A stretch of 64,000 nucleotides of DNA, from assembly GCF_014596745.1 (NCBI RefSeq), contig NZ_JABTCF010000006.1, positions 124,001-188,000 of the forward strand, read 5' to 3'. Shown in pieces: positions 16,088 to 23,939 of the stretch. This DNA comes from Maribacter aquimaris (GTDB taxonomy: Bacteria; Bacteroidota; Bacteroidia; Flavobacteriales; Flavobacteriaceae). The notes beneath the pieces are model-generated. The model was not told where the DNA came from, searched no databases, and saw nothing but the letters and a program-made list of their open reading frames with translations. Both the position numbers and the translations under genes were made by a program. Numbering within the stretch: the first letter of the stretch is position 1; each line of letters starts with the position of its first letter.

Positions 16088-18313
16088 TTAGAATGCTACT
16101 GTTACTTTTCCCCTCAGATAGAATGGCGTACCCGGCGTAAAATGGATTTCCTCCACAGACTCCGGTTCATTGAACAAACGGCTTTCGGTGGCGAATTGCG
16201 TTTCGTTCCATTCCGCATCGAAAATGTTTTCCACAATCAAACCAAACGTCCAATTATGTATACTGTAATTCAATGTTGCATCGGTCACGAAATAACCCTC
16301 GGCGGTAATTGAATTATCTTCATTGGCAGATCTATCATCGATATATCTATAGTTAAGTCCCCCTGAAAAACCTTGATTCCCACCTAGGGTTATACCTCCG
16401 GCCATGGTAAAATCCGGTGCAAGCGGAATAAAATCCTCCCCATCTGCCTCTTCGGTACTTCGCGCATGGGTATAATTCGCATCAGAATACATATAGACCC
16501 AATCAAAAGGTTGATACCTGGCTCCCACCTCAAGTCCCATTCTTCGCGTTTTCCCACTAGGCTCCACAATACCCGCATCACCTACATACACAAACTCCTG
16601 ATCTAAAAACAAGCTCCACAAAGTGGCATTCAAAACCAATTTATCCAAAGGTCTTATGATGGTTCCCAAATCGATCCCATAAGCTGCCGGTAGAATTTCC
16701 TCCCCACCATTTGCCACCACTACCCTAGTATCATTGGAATGAAATCCAATTCCTGTTTTCAGGAATAGCTGTGTCTTTTCCGTTGGACTATAAATAAAAT
16801 TGAACTTTGGACTGAACGCCACTTTTTCTTCACTCTGGCTATCGTAAATTTCACGCATCTTGTTGTTATAATCAAACTTAAAATAATCCAAACGAACCCC
16901 TGGTTCAAAAGTAAATTTGCCCGATTTAAAAGTGGCTCCCGCAAAGGCATAACTATTCACCTCATCTACATCGCCATAAGCGAAACGCTCTAACAATTCT
17001 CGTCGATTTGCGGTGTGCGACAACTGGTTATCGTCCACATTATCGTACCTGAAACCAATCCCGATATTGTATTTAAAACCCAAATCCCCCAAACTTGCCG
17101 AATTGTTATTAAATTCCGTTTTTGCCCCAGCCAATAAACGATCTTCATATTGTTTGATCTGGTCCCCATTGACCGGGTCTTCCAAGAAAAAAGTAAAATT
17201 GGAATAGAGCTCAAAATCATAATGGGACACAAAAGCCATTGTGTTCAAGGATTTACCCGATCCTAGATTTTTGTTATGGTTCAAAAGGAAATTGGTTCTA
17301 CTGGTCTGTCCACCCTCAGTGTCATCAATGGCCCCAAAACGACCTATCAACCCTTGGTCAACCGCTCTTTGCGGAATTTGACCGGATGCATCCCATTTGC
17401 TGGAAAAGTGGGAAGCTGTCAACATTAACTCTTGTTCCCCAGGCAATGCGTAACGGTATCTTCCCAACATATTGATGCGATTAAAATGCTGGGGTGAATC
17501 AAACGGACCATCCGTCAAATACAGTTCGGAAGCTAGATAGGCATTGCTGTTCTGGCTATCGATTACATTGAACATCCCCATAAACCTTCGAGCTCCATAT
17601 TGCCCCACTTCGGTAGACAACATACTTTTATCCAAACGCTTTCTCAACCTCAGGTTCACGTAACCTGCCGTATTAAAATTGCCTTGGTCGACATAATAGG
17701 GTCCTTTCCCAAAGTTTACATTTTCTATGGTTTCAGGAATTACAAAGTGCAGATCGGCGTAACCTTGCCCATGGGCATGGGAAACCATGTTTACAGGCAT
17801 TCCGTCCACATTAATTGCCACATCGGTACCGTGGTCCACATCAAAACCCCGTAAAAATATTTGCTCAGCCTTTCCGCCTCCTGCGTGTTGACCAATGATA
17901 AGCCCTGGAACTTTTCTGAGGATTTCCTGCGATGATTTCACAGGGTTCGTCTTTACATCCACATCTACCAATTTACTCAAGGCATCCACCTCTGATACCA
18001 AAACCACTTGATCTAAAGAAATCGCACTTTCTTGGAGTATGACCGTTATCGACCCCTCCATATCGGCAGGACTCACCACCCTGGTTTGGGTAGCATACCC
18101 CAGTCTGGAAAAATAGACCGTATCGCTAACCGAAGTCCTATCAAGAACAAAATGCCCTGTACCATCGGTATGGCTATGTTGGCCACTGGTTTTGTTAAAT
18201 ATGCCCGCGTCCCCTAATGGCGAACCGGATTCATCAATCAATTTTCCTTCCAAGTTTTGTGCAGCAATAGTGCACATGAACAGCATGGAAAATGCCGTCA
18301 TAAAATATTTCAT
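16088..18313 (-). CDS. TonB-dependent outer-membrane receptor, probably for a metal or metal complex
   Basis: A 741-residue receptor. A signal peptide (about 1-18) is followed by a carboxypeptidase-regulatory-like beta domain (about 20-92), a plug domain (about 115-220: KVPGLIIGQHAGGGKAEQIF, RGFDVDHGTDVAINVDGMPV) and a 22-strand-type barrel ending in an aromatic residue (VTVAF). The plug contains HAHGQGYADLH and the N-terminal domain HSHTDGTG. These His-rich loops, together with the His-rich protein encoded upstream, suggest uptake of a transition metal; this is inference. Length is short compared with SusC-type receptors (about 1000) and no SusD is present, so it is not a glycan system. Confidence 0.85.
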   Translation of the reverse strand: MKYFMTAFSMLFMCTIAAQNLEGKLIDESGSPLGDAGIFNKTSGQHSHTDGTGHFVLDRTSVSDTVYFSRLGYATQTRVVSPADMEGSITVILQESAISLDQVVLVSEVDALSKLVDVDVKTNPVKSSQEILRKVPGLIIGQHAGGGKAEQIFLRGFDVDHGTDVAINVDGMPVNMVSHAHGQGYADLHFVIPETIENVNFGKGPYYVDQGNFNTAGYVNLRLRKRLDKSMLSTEVGQYGARRFMGMFNVIDSQNSNAYLASELYLTDGPFDSPQHFNRINMLGRYRYALPGEQELMLTASHFSSKWDASGQIPQRAVDQGLIGRFGAIDDTEGGQTSRTNFLLNHNKNLGSGKSLNTMAFVSHYDFELYSNFTFFLEDPVNGDQIKQYEDRLLAGAKTEFNNNSASLGDLGFKYNIGIGFRYDNVDDNQLSHTANRRELLERFAYGDVDEVNSYAFAGATFKSGKFTFEPGVRLDYFKFDYNNKMREIYDSQSEEKVAFSPKFNFIYSPTEKTQLFLKTGIGFHSNDTRVVVANGGEEILPAAYGIDLGTIIRPLDKLVLNATLWSLFLDQEFVYVGDAGIVEPSGKTRRMGLEVGARYQPFDWVYMYSDANYTHARSTEEADGEDFIPLAPDFTMAGGITLGGNQGFSGGLNYRYIDDRSANEDNSITAEGYFVTDATLNYSIHNWTFGLIVENIFDAEWNETQFATESRLFNEPESVEEIHFTPGTPFYLRGKVTVAF

Positions 18314-18423
18314 GTCGTTGTTTTTAAATTTGATTTGTACAAATAAGCCTGAACAATTAGAAGCCTAGACCCTGTTCCCTTTAGTTTGGAAACTGTTCTT
18401 TAAAAATTTTGGCCTGGCCCATG

Positions 18424-18864
18424 TTAGCTATTTTGAGGAGGGGGTGTACGCACACCTTCGTACCAAAAAGAATTTACACTTTTGTATTCCCAATTGTCAT
18501 ACTGGACAACTGTAGCAGTTCGTTCGGATACAAAATAAGATTCTTCAACGATGTGTTTATCCAGTTTAAGATTGGTTTCACTATTGGATTCTTGTTCATC
18601 CTGCTGATTGGCCTCCAACAACTGCTTTAAAGCCTCCAAAGCTTCGTGCGAGTGCCCTGCCATTGCTTCCAATGAGGAATAATCCATCCGTTCATGACTG
18701 GATGCAAAATTATGGTGGTGTATTTTTGGCCCTATAATATGTGAAACCTCATGCAATGTTTCCAAAACCAGACCATTAAACAGTCCCAATAAATAGAACA
18801 CACAAAGTACTGCACATCCCATTCTTGCCAATCTGGAGTTTCGAGATGTTCTGTGGGGTTTCAT
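18424..18864 (-). CDS. His-rich single-span membrane protein upstream of the receptor
   Basis: A 146-residue protein with a basic N-terminus, one hydrophobic segment (about 14-34, MGCAVLCVFYLLGLFNGL), and then a His-rich external stretch: HEVSHIIGPKIHHHNFASSH and later GHSHEALEAL. The C-terminal part has an ESYFV...VVQYDNWEY pattern and a proline tail. The organisation resembles small proteins encoded beside metal TonB receptors in Bacteroidota. A role in metal binding next to the receptor is likely but not shown. ATG at 18864 is preferred over the TTG at 18876. About 110 bases separate it from the receptor gene. Confidence 0.6.
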   Translation of the reverse strand: MKPHRTSRNSRLARMGCAVLCVFYLLGLFNGLVLETLHEVSHIIGPKIHHHNFASSHERMDYSSLEAMAGHSHEALEALKQLLEANQQDEQESNSETNLKLDKHIVEESYFVSERTATVVQYDNWEYKSVNSFWYEGVRTPPPQNS

Positions 18865-18925
18865 TTCTTGATCCAATCTTATTCAAATTTACTTATCAAA
18901 TTTGAAATGAACAGGACAATTTGAT

Positions 18926-18955
18926 TTTGTTTGTAACATTTGTCGGTTACATTTG
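18926..18955 (+). promoter_or_regulatory. Bacteroidota-type promoter of the DUF456 gene
   Basis: TTTG at 18926-18929 and TACATTTG (TAnnTTTG) at 18948-18955 are separated by 18 bases. The start site would fall near 18961, giving a leader of about 16 bases. It also rules out the upstream TTG at 18953 as start codon. Confidence 0.65.
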
Positions 18956-18976
18956 TCCAATAGTAAAAACACAACC

Positions 18977-19492
18977 ATGGATATTGCTTTACTGATTTTC
19001 GGATTTATTTTTATGTTGATCGGGATTTTGGGTAGTTTTCTACCGGTACTGCCCGGTCCCCCTATAAGCTGGATCGGACTATTATTGTTATATCTGACCA
19101 AGGCGGTTCCCAATGATTGGGTCTTCCTGGGCATTACCTTAGTGATTGCCCTGATTGTTTTTGCACTCGATTATATCATTCCAGCCGTTGGGACCAAAAA
19201 ATTTGGGGGTACCAAAGCCGGAATGCTAGGTACTACGATAGGACTTTTGGTTGCCTTGTTTTTTCCTGTCCTGGGACCTTTTGGTATTATAATCTGGCCC
19301 TTTGTCGGGGCTTTTGTCGGGGAACTTTTGAACAAGGCCGATAAAAAAACGGCCACTAAGGCCGCTTTTGGTTCTTTTATAGGATTCTTAACCGGGACTT
19401 TCCTAAAGTTTATGGTCACAATCGTTTATTTAGGACTCTTTATAGCCACGTTTTGGGAGTACAAAGGAGCCTTGTTTCCCTATTTTAATTGA
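18977..19492 (+). CDS. DUF456 membrane protein
   Basis: A 171-residue protein made of two repeated hairpins of hydrophobic helices (about 2-22, 30-50, 52-70, then 85-105, 110-125, 145-165). Conserved features are LPVLPGPPISWIGLLLLY near residue 25 and GLLVALFFPVLGPFGIIIWP with FVGAFVGELLN, the duplicated Gly/Pro-rich signature of DUF456. Function unknown. The start at 18977 follows the promoter at 18926-18955. Its 3' end overlaps the convergent nitroreductase gene by 13 bases. Confidence 0.88.
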   Translation: MDIALLIFGFIFMLIGILGSFLPVLPGPPISWIGLLLLYLTKAVPNDWVFLGITLVIALIVFALDYIIPAVGTKKFGGTKAGMLGTTIGLLVALFFPVLGPFGIIIWPFVGAFVGELLNKADKKTATKAAFGSFIGFLTGTFLKFMVTIVYLGLFIATFWEYKGALFPYFN

Positions 19493-20052
19493 TCGAGCCA
19501 AACCACCTTATCCTTAATCGGATTTCGTTGGCCAATCGCCAATTCCCCTTCAAAAAAGCCCATATATAAAAATCCGAGACACTTCTCCCCTTCGGCCAAA
19601 TCAAAAAATTCATCCATATAGGTGATTAAACCGGGAGAACTCCAATAGCACCCGATGCCGATTTCTGTACAGCTCAGCCACATATTTTGCACGGCCATGG
19701 CCACAGCAGCGACCTCTTCCCATTCAGGTACACTCCCATTGGGGTCACGTTGCATACAAATGGCTATAACAACGGCCGATTTAGTCGGATTTTCCTTCAG
19801 TTTTTTAATCTTTACCTGCTTCGGTCTTTCTTCAACCTCCTGGTATTTTGCAGAAAGGAAGGTCCCCAATCTTTCCTTGGATTCCCCCTGCATTACCTTA
19901 AATCGCCATGGTTCCGTCTTTTTATGGGAAGGTGCCCAATTGGCGGCTTCCAGGATTTGATCCAAATCTTCCTTGGAGATGGGGATATCAACATATTGGT
20001 CAGGAAATACCGAACGCCTATCTTTGATTAAGTCAAAAATCATGTATTGCAT
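19480..20052 (-). CDS. nitroreductase-family flavoprotein (YdjA-like)
   Basis: A 190-residue FMN-dependent oxidoreductase. DLIKDRRSVFP provides the N-terminal phosphate-binding Arg pair, LEAANWAPSHKKTEPWRF (about 34-51) is the flavin and dimer motif of the small YdjA/TdsD branch, and the C-terminal GFFEGELAIGQRNP closes the FMN pocket. Such enzymes reduce nitro or quinone substrates with NAD(P)H; the natural substrate is unknown. Two ATG codons (20052 and 20043) are possible. It is followed upstream by the LysR gene on the same strand 32 bases away. Confidence 0.85.
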   Translation of the reverse strand: MQYMIFDLIKDRRSVFPDQYVDIPISKEDLDQILEAANWAPSHKKTEPWRFKVMQGESKERLGTFLSAKYQEVEERPKQVKIKKLKENPTKSAVVIAICMQRDPNGSVPEWEEVAAVAMAVQNMWLSCTEIGIGCYWSSPGLITYMDEFFDLAEGEKCLGFLYMGFFEGELAIGQRNPIKDKVVWLDQLK

Positions 20053-20084
20053 ATTTAGATTTTAAAACTACTCTTTTATCAAGC

Positions 20085-20969
20085 TTACTTCAAAAGTAAA
20101 TCCATACAATTTTTCAAAACGGGGTTAGCGTTATCCTTTTTCCATATGGCAGATAATAAGGCGCGTTGGTCAATATCCCTTAATTCAATGAATTTTACCC
20201 GCATCTGAAAGCCCGATTTCAAGGCAGTGGGCACAATGGCAATTCCCATATTATTCTCTACCAATTTAAAAATGGTATGCGCATGAACCGTTTTGTGCGA
20301 CACCTTGGGAACAAAACCGGCATCGGAACAGATACTCATGATCGTTTCAAAATAAAAAGGGCTGTATTCCTTACTAAAGAGTATAAAATCATCGTTGGAA
20401 AATTGATGCATTCCCTCAAAATTCCGTGTAAGCATGGGGTAATTCTCAGGAAGTACCAACGAAAACGTATCCCTATAAACCGTTGTCATTCCCAAGGCCT
20501 TGGGAACCCTGGACAACCTTACAAATCCTATATCCAACTCATCCTTTAAAACGGCCTCTACCTGTGCCATATTCGAACGCTCTTCCAAGGACGTTTTTAT
20601 GTTAGGGAATTTATCCTTGAGGCTTAAAAGCAAATTCGGAATTACACTTTGCATGGCAGACCCCAAAAACCCGATCCGGATTTCCCCTTTATCCCCTTCC
20701 CCAATCAATTGCAATTGCCTTTTTGCTTCGTTTATCTGATGGAATATGGCCTCCGCCTGGCCTTTTAGATAATGCCCCGCTGGCGTTAGAATCACCTTTT
20801 TTTTATCCCGAACGAACAATTGCACTTGTAATATCCCCTCCATTTGCTTGATCTGCCTACTCAACCCCGGTTGGGATATAAATAGCTTTTCTGCCGCTTT
20901 CCTAAAATGCAATTCCTCGGCAACCGCCAAAAAATAAGTGAAATGCCGAAGCTCCAATTGATAACCCAT
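20085..20969 (-). CDS. LysR-family regulator, probably of the hut operon
   Basis: A 294-residue transcription factor. The N-terminal winged helix-turn-helix (about 5-62) includes FRKAAEKLFISQPGLSRQIK. The C-terminal periplasmic-binding-like effector domain (about 90-294) begins at GEIRIGFLGSAMQSVIPNLL. The gene is divergent from hutH with 78 bases between start codons, the classical LysR arrangement, so control of histidine degradation is likely, with a pathway intermediate as possible effector. It may also drive the nitroreductase gene downstream. Confidence 0.88.
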   Translation of the reverse strand: MGYQLELRHFTYFLAVAEELHFRKAAEKLFISQPGLSRQIKQMEGILQVQLFVRDKKKVILTPAGHYLKGQAEAIFHQINEAKRQLQLIGEGDKGEIRIGFLGSAMQSVIPNLLLSLKDKFPNIKTSLEERSNMAQVEAVLKDELDIGFVRLSRVPKALGMTTVYRDTFSLVLPENYPMLTRNFEGMHQFSNDDFILFSKEYSPFYFETIMSICSDAGFVPKVSHKTVHAHTIFKLVENNMGIAIVPTALKSGFQMRVKFIELRDIDQRALLSAIWKKDNANPVLKNCMDLLLK

Positions 20970-20980
20970 GGTAATTGAAT

Positions 20981-21021
20981 ATTGATTTTATTGGTATTAG
21001 TAAGTATCAAACTTAATCAAT
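20981..21021. promoter_or_regulatory. inverted repeat between LysR gene and hutH
   Basis: ATTGATT at 20981-20987 and AATCAAT at 21015-21021 are perfect inverted repeats. A second pair, TTGAT and ATCAA, sits inside. Placement in the divergent spacer suits a LysR operator. TAAATTTA at 21021-21028 resembles a -7 element for hutH. Confidence 0.45.
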
Positions 21022-21047
21022 AAATTTAGGGTTAAACAAGAAAATTG

Positions 21048-22628
21048 ATGGTTTCAACTCCAAAAAGGTTCAAATTAGGGGAAGATTGGTTAACTGCCAG
21101 TACAGCGATTGCCATTGCCAATGGCCAAACGGAAGTATGGTTGTCCAAACCGAGTAGGAACAAAATCAACGAAAGTTGGAAAATCGTGGGGAATATTGTC
21201 GAGAAAGGCCTGCCTGTCTACGGAATCAATACGGGTTTCGGGCCTTTATGTACAACGAAGATATCGAAAGAAGAAACCCAAATATTACAAACGAATATTT
21301 TACAAAGTCACAGTGTTGGTGTTGGTAAACCTATCGACAAGGAAATTGCCAAGTTGATGCTTATCCTAAAAGCGCATTCCCTTGCCAAGGGCTTTTCCGG
21401 GATTTCCGAAACGACTCTAGAACGTATCCTTTGGCATATTGGGCACGATGCGATTCCCGTCGTTCCTTCCCAAGGTTCCGTAGGGGCCTCTGGGGATTTG
21501 GCCCCGCTCTCCCATTTGTTCCTTCCCTTAATTGGTTTGGGAAAGGTGGAGTATGATGGTGAAACACTGACCACAGCAGAACTTTTTAAAAAAACAGGAC
21601 TGAAAGCCATTGCCCTTGGGGCAAAAGAGGGGTTGGCCCTGATTAACGGCACCCAATTCATTGCGGCGCACGCCATAAAAGTGGTTGAAAAATTGCACAG
21701 CTGTCTTTCACAAGCCGATATTATCGGGGCCATGATGATCGAAGGTTTGCAAGGCTCGATAAAACCTTTTTACAACGAACTTCATAAACTGAGGCCCTTT
21801 AAAGGCAACATCCATGTGGCCAAAAGAATCAAACGCTTATTGAAAGGGTCGGAAATCATGGAGGCCCATGCCAACTGTGAACGTGTACAGGACCCATATT
21901 CCCTTCGATGTATCCCCCAAGTACATGGGGCTTCACGCAATGCGTGGTTACACCTGAAAGAATTGCTCGAGATTGAACTGAACTCCGTTACCGACAATCC
22001 CGTTATCATTGACAATGACCTTACCATCAGTGGTGGAAGCTTTCACGGACAACCTTTGGCAATGGCCTTGGATTATGCGTGTTTGGCCGCCTCTGAAATT
22101 GGTAATATCTCGGACCGCAGGATTTATTTGGCCTTGGAGGGCAACAGCCCTGGCGTACCCAAACTCCTGATGAAGGACACGGGAATCAATTCCGGCTATA
22201 TGATCCTACAATATACAACGGCCGCATTGGCCAGCGAGAATAAGGGATTATGCTTCCCTTCAAGTGCAGACAGTATTCCTACCTCCCTAGGCCAGGAAGA
22301 CCACGTAAGCATGGGGTCGATAAGTGGTCGAAAGGCATTACAGGTATTGGAGAATGTTGAGAAAATCTTGGCTATAGAACTTTTAACCGCAGCCCAAGCC
22401 TTTGAATTTCGAAAACCCTTAAAATCGGGTATATTATTGGATGAAGTACATAAAGCGGTACGTAAGAAAGTTGCCTTTGCGGCCAAGGACAGGGTCTTTG
22501 CCGATGACATAGCCCTCGGCATCGATATGATAAAGGACAAAACCATAATGAATGTTATCGATGCAACCAAAAAGCAAAAAAAGATTTCGTTCAAGACACC
22601 CTATTCAGACGAATTTGAAGTATTTTAA
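21048..22628 (+). CDS. hutH: histidine ammonia-lyase
   Basis: A 526-residue enzyme that removes ammonia from L-histidine to give urocanate, the first step of histidine breakdown. The Ala-Ser-Gly that cyclises to the MIO cofactor is at about 147-149 in GSVGASGDLAPLSH. The active-site Tyr-containing YGINTGFGPL is near 59, and the conserved region NSVTDNPV follows in the middle. Length is slightly above the typical 505-515. The frame opens with TTG at 21045, but ATG at 21048 is the likely start. It heads hutH-hutI-hutU-hutG, transcribed together. Confidence 0.96.
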   Translation: MVSTPKRFKLGEDWLTASTAIAIANGQTEVWLSKPSRNKINESWKIVGNIVEKGLPVYGINTGFGPLCTTKISKEETQILQTNILQSHSVGVGKPIDKEIAKLMLILKAHSLAKGFSGISETTLERILWHIGHDAIPVVPSQGSVGASGDLAPLSHLFLPLIGLGKVEYDGETLTTAELFKKTGLKAIALGAKEGLALINGTQFIAAHAIKVVEKLHSCLSQADIIGAMMIEGLQGSIKPFYNELHKLRPFKGNIHVAKRIKRLLKGSEIMEAHANCERVQDPYSLRCIPQVHGASRNAWLHLKELLEIELNSVTDNPVIIDNDLTISGGSFHGQPLAMALDYACLAASEIGNISDRRIYLALEGNSPGVPKLLMKDTGINSGYMILQYTTAALASENKGLCFPSSADSIPTSLGQEDHVSMGSISGRKALQVLENVEKILAIELLTAAQAFEFRKPLKSGILLDEVHKAVRKKVAFAAKDRVFADDIALGIDMIKDKTIMNVIDATKKQKKISFKTPYSDEFEVF

Positions 22629-22688
22629 AGGATATGCCCAACCGCTTTTCCACAGAAATGGGAATCTTTTTACAATTAAAAAACACGC

Positions 22689-23933
22689 ATGAAATTAATA
22701 GGACCATTTAAACAAATCATCCCCATGACAGGGCTTTCCCTAAAGGGACCCATCGCAGACCAAGACCTGAAAACCATAGAAAATGGGGGGATTCTTATTG
22801 AAGGTCAACATATAAAATCCATAGGGAAATTCGATGCATTGGCAAAAACCGTTTCCACGGATACGGAAATCCATGAACTGCAGGGGGACCACACCTGTCT
22901 ACCAGGCTTTATTGATACACATACGCACATCTGTTTTGCTGGATCAAGGGCCAATGATTATGCCTTACGCAATTCCGGCAAGACCTATATGGAAATCTCA
23001 AAAGCCGGTGGGGGTATCTGGGATACGGTTACCCAAACCCGTAAGGCCACCAAGGAAGCCCTGATCAAAGGCATTGTAAAAAGAGCGAAACGGCATATGG
23101 CCAATGGGGTAACGACGATTGAAGTTAAAAGTGGTTATGGACTTTCGATTCAAGAGGAATTGAAAATGCTATATGCGATTAAGGAGGCCGATGCCCTGCT
23201 ACCTATTGATTTGGTTCCTACCTGTCTGGCCGCACATATGGTTCCGAAGGATTTCGATGGCAACCCTGCCGAATACCTGGAATTGATCATAACCGAATTG
23301 CTACCTATCCTTAAGGCCGAAAAACTCACACATCGGATCGATGCCTTTATCGAAGAAGGGGCCTTTTACCCCTTATTGATAGAACCCTATTTCAATAAAG
23401 CCAAGGAACTTGGTTTCGATATTACCGTACATGCCGACCAATTTACCACTGGGGGGAGTGAAGTCGCCATAAAATACAAAGCCATCAGTGCTGACCATTT
23501 AGAGGCCAGTACCGAAGTGGAAATAAAGCTTTTGGCAACAAGTGATGTGATTGCGACCGCACTGCCAGGGGCTTCCATAGGGTTGGGATGCGCTTTCGCC
23601 CCAGCCCGTAAAATCCTCGATGCCGGTGGTGCCCTGGCCATTGCCAGTGACCATAACCCAGGTTCGGCCCCCATGGGCGATTTATTGACGCAAGCGGCCA
23701 TTTTGGGAACTTTCGAAAAATTGACCAATGCCGAAGTACTCGCAGGAATTACCTCAAGGGCAACTGCCGCCTTGAACCTTTCCGATAGGGGTCAATTGCA
23801 AACTGGTTTCCTGGCCGATATGTGCATATTCCACACAGGAAATTACAAAGAGATCTTATACAACCAAGGAAACTTCAAACCATGTATGGTATGGAAAAAA
23901 GGCGAATTGGTCTATAATAAACATAAGCACTGA
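22689..23933 (+). CDS. hutI: imidazolonepropionase
   Basis: A 414-residue amidohydrolase that opens imidazolone-propionate to N-formimino-glutamate. The metal ligands are visible: THTHICFAGSR (about 77-87), the later VHADQFTTGG (about 248) and ASDHNPGSAPMG (about 318). The Lys-bearing IEVKSGYGLS lies near 147. It sits 60 bases after hutH and six bases before hutU, so it belongs to the same transcript. Length is typical for HutI. Confidence 0.95.
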   Translation: MKLIGPFKQIIPMTGLSLKGPIADQDLKTIENGGILIEGQHIKSIGKFDALAKTVSTDTEIHELQGDHTCLPGFIDTHTHICFAGSRANDYALRNSGKTYMEISKAGGGIWDTVTQTRKATKEALIKGIVKRAKRHMANGVTTIEVKSGYGLSIQEELKMLYAIKEADALLPIDLVPTCLAAHMVPKDFDGNPAEYLELIITELLPILKAEKLTHRIDAFIEEGAFYPLLIEPYFNKAKELGFDITVHADQFTTGGSEVAIKYKAISADHLEASTEVEIKLLATSDVIATALPGASIGLGCAFAPARKILDAGGALAIASDHNPGSAPMGDLLTQAAILGTFEKLTNAEVLAGITSRATAALNLSDRGQLQTGFLADMCIFHTGNYKEILYNQGNFKPCMVWKKGELVYNKHKH

Positions 23934-23939
23934 TTTAAG

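Noticed and set aside
16088-18313. SusC-type glycan receptor
   Set aside because: Too short and without a SusD partner or glycoside hydrolases.
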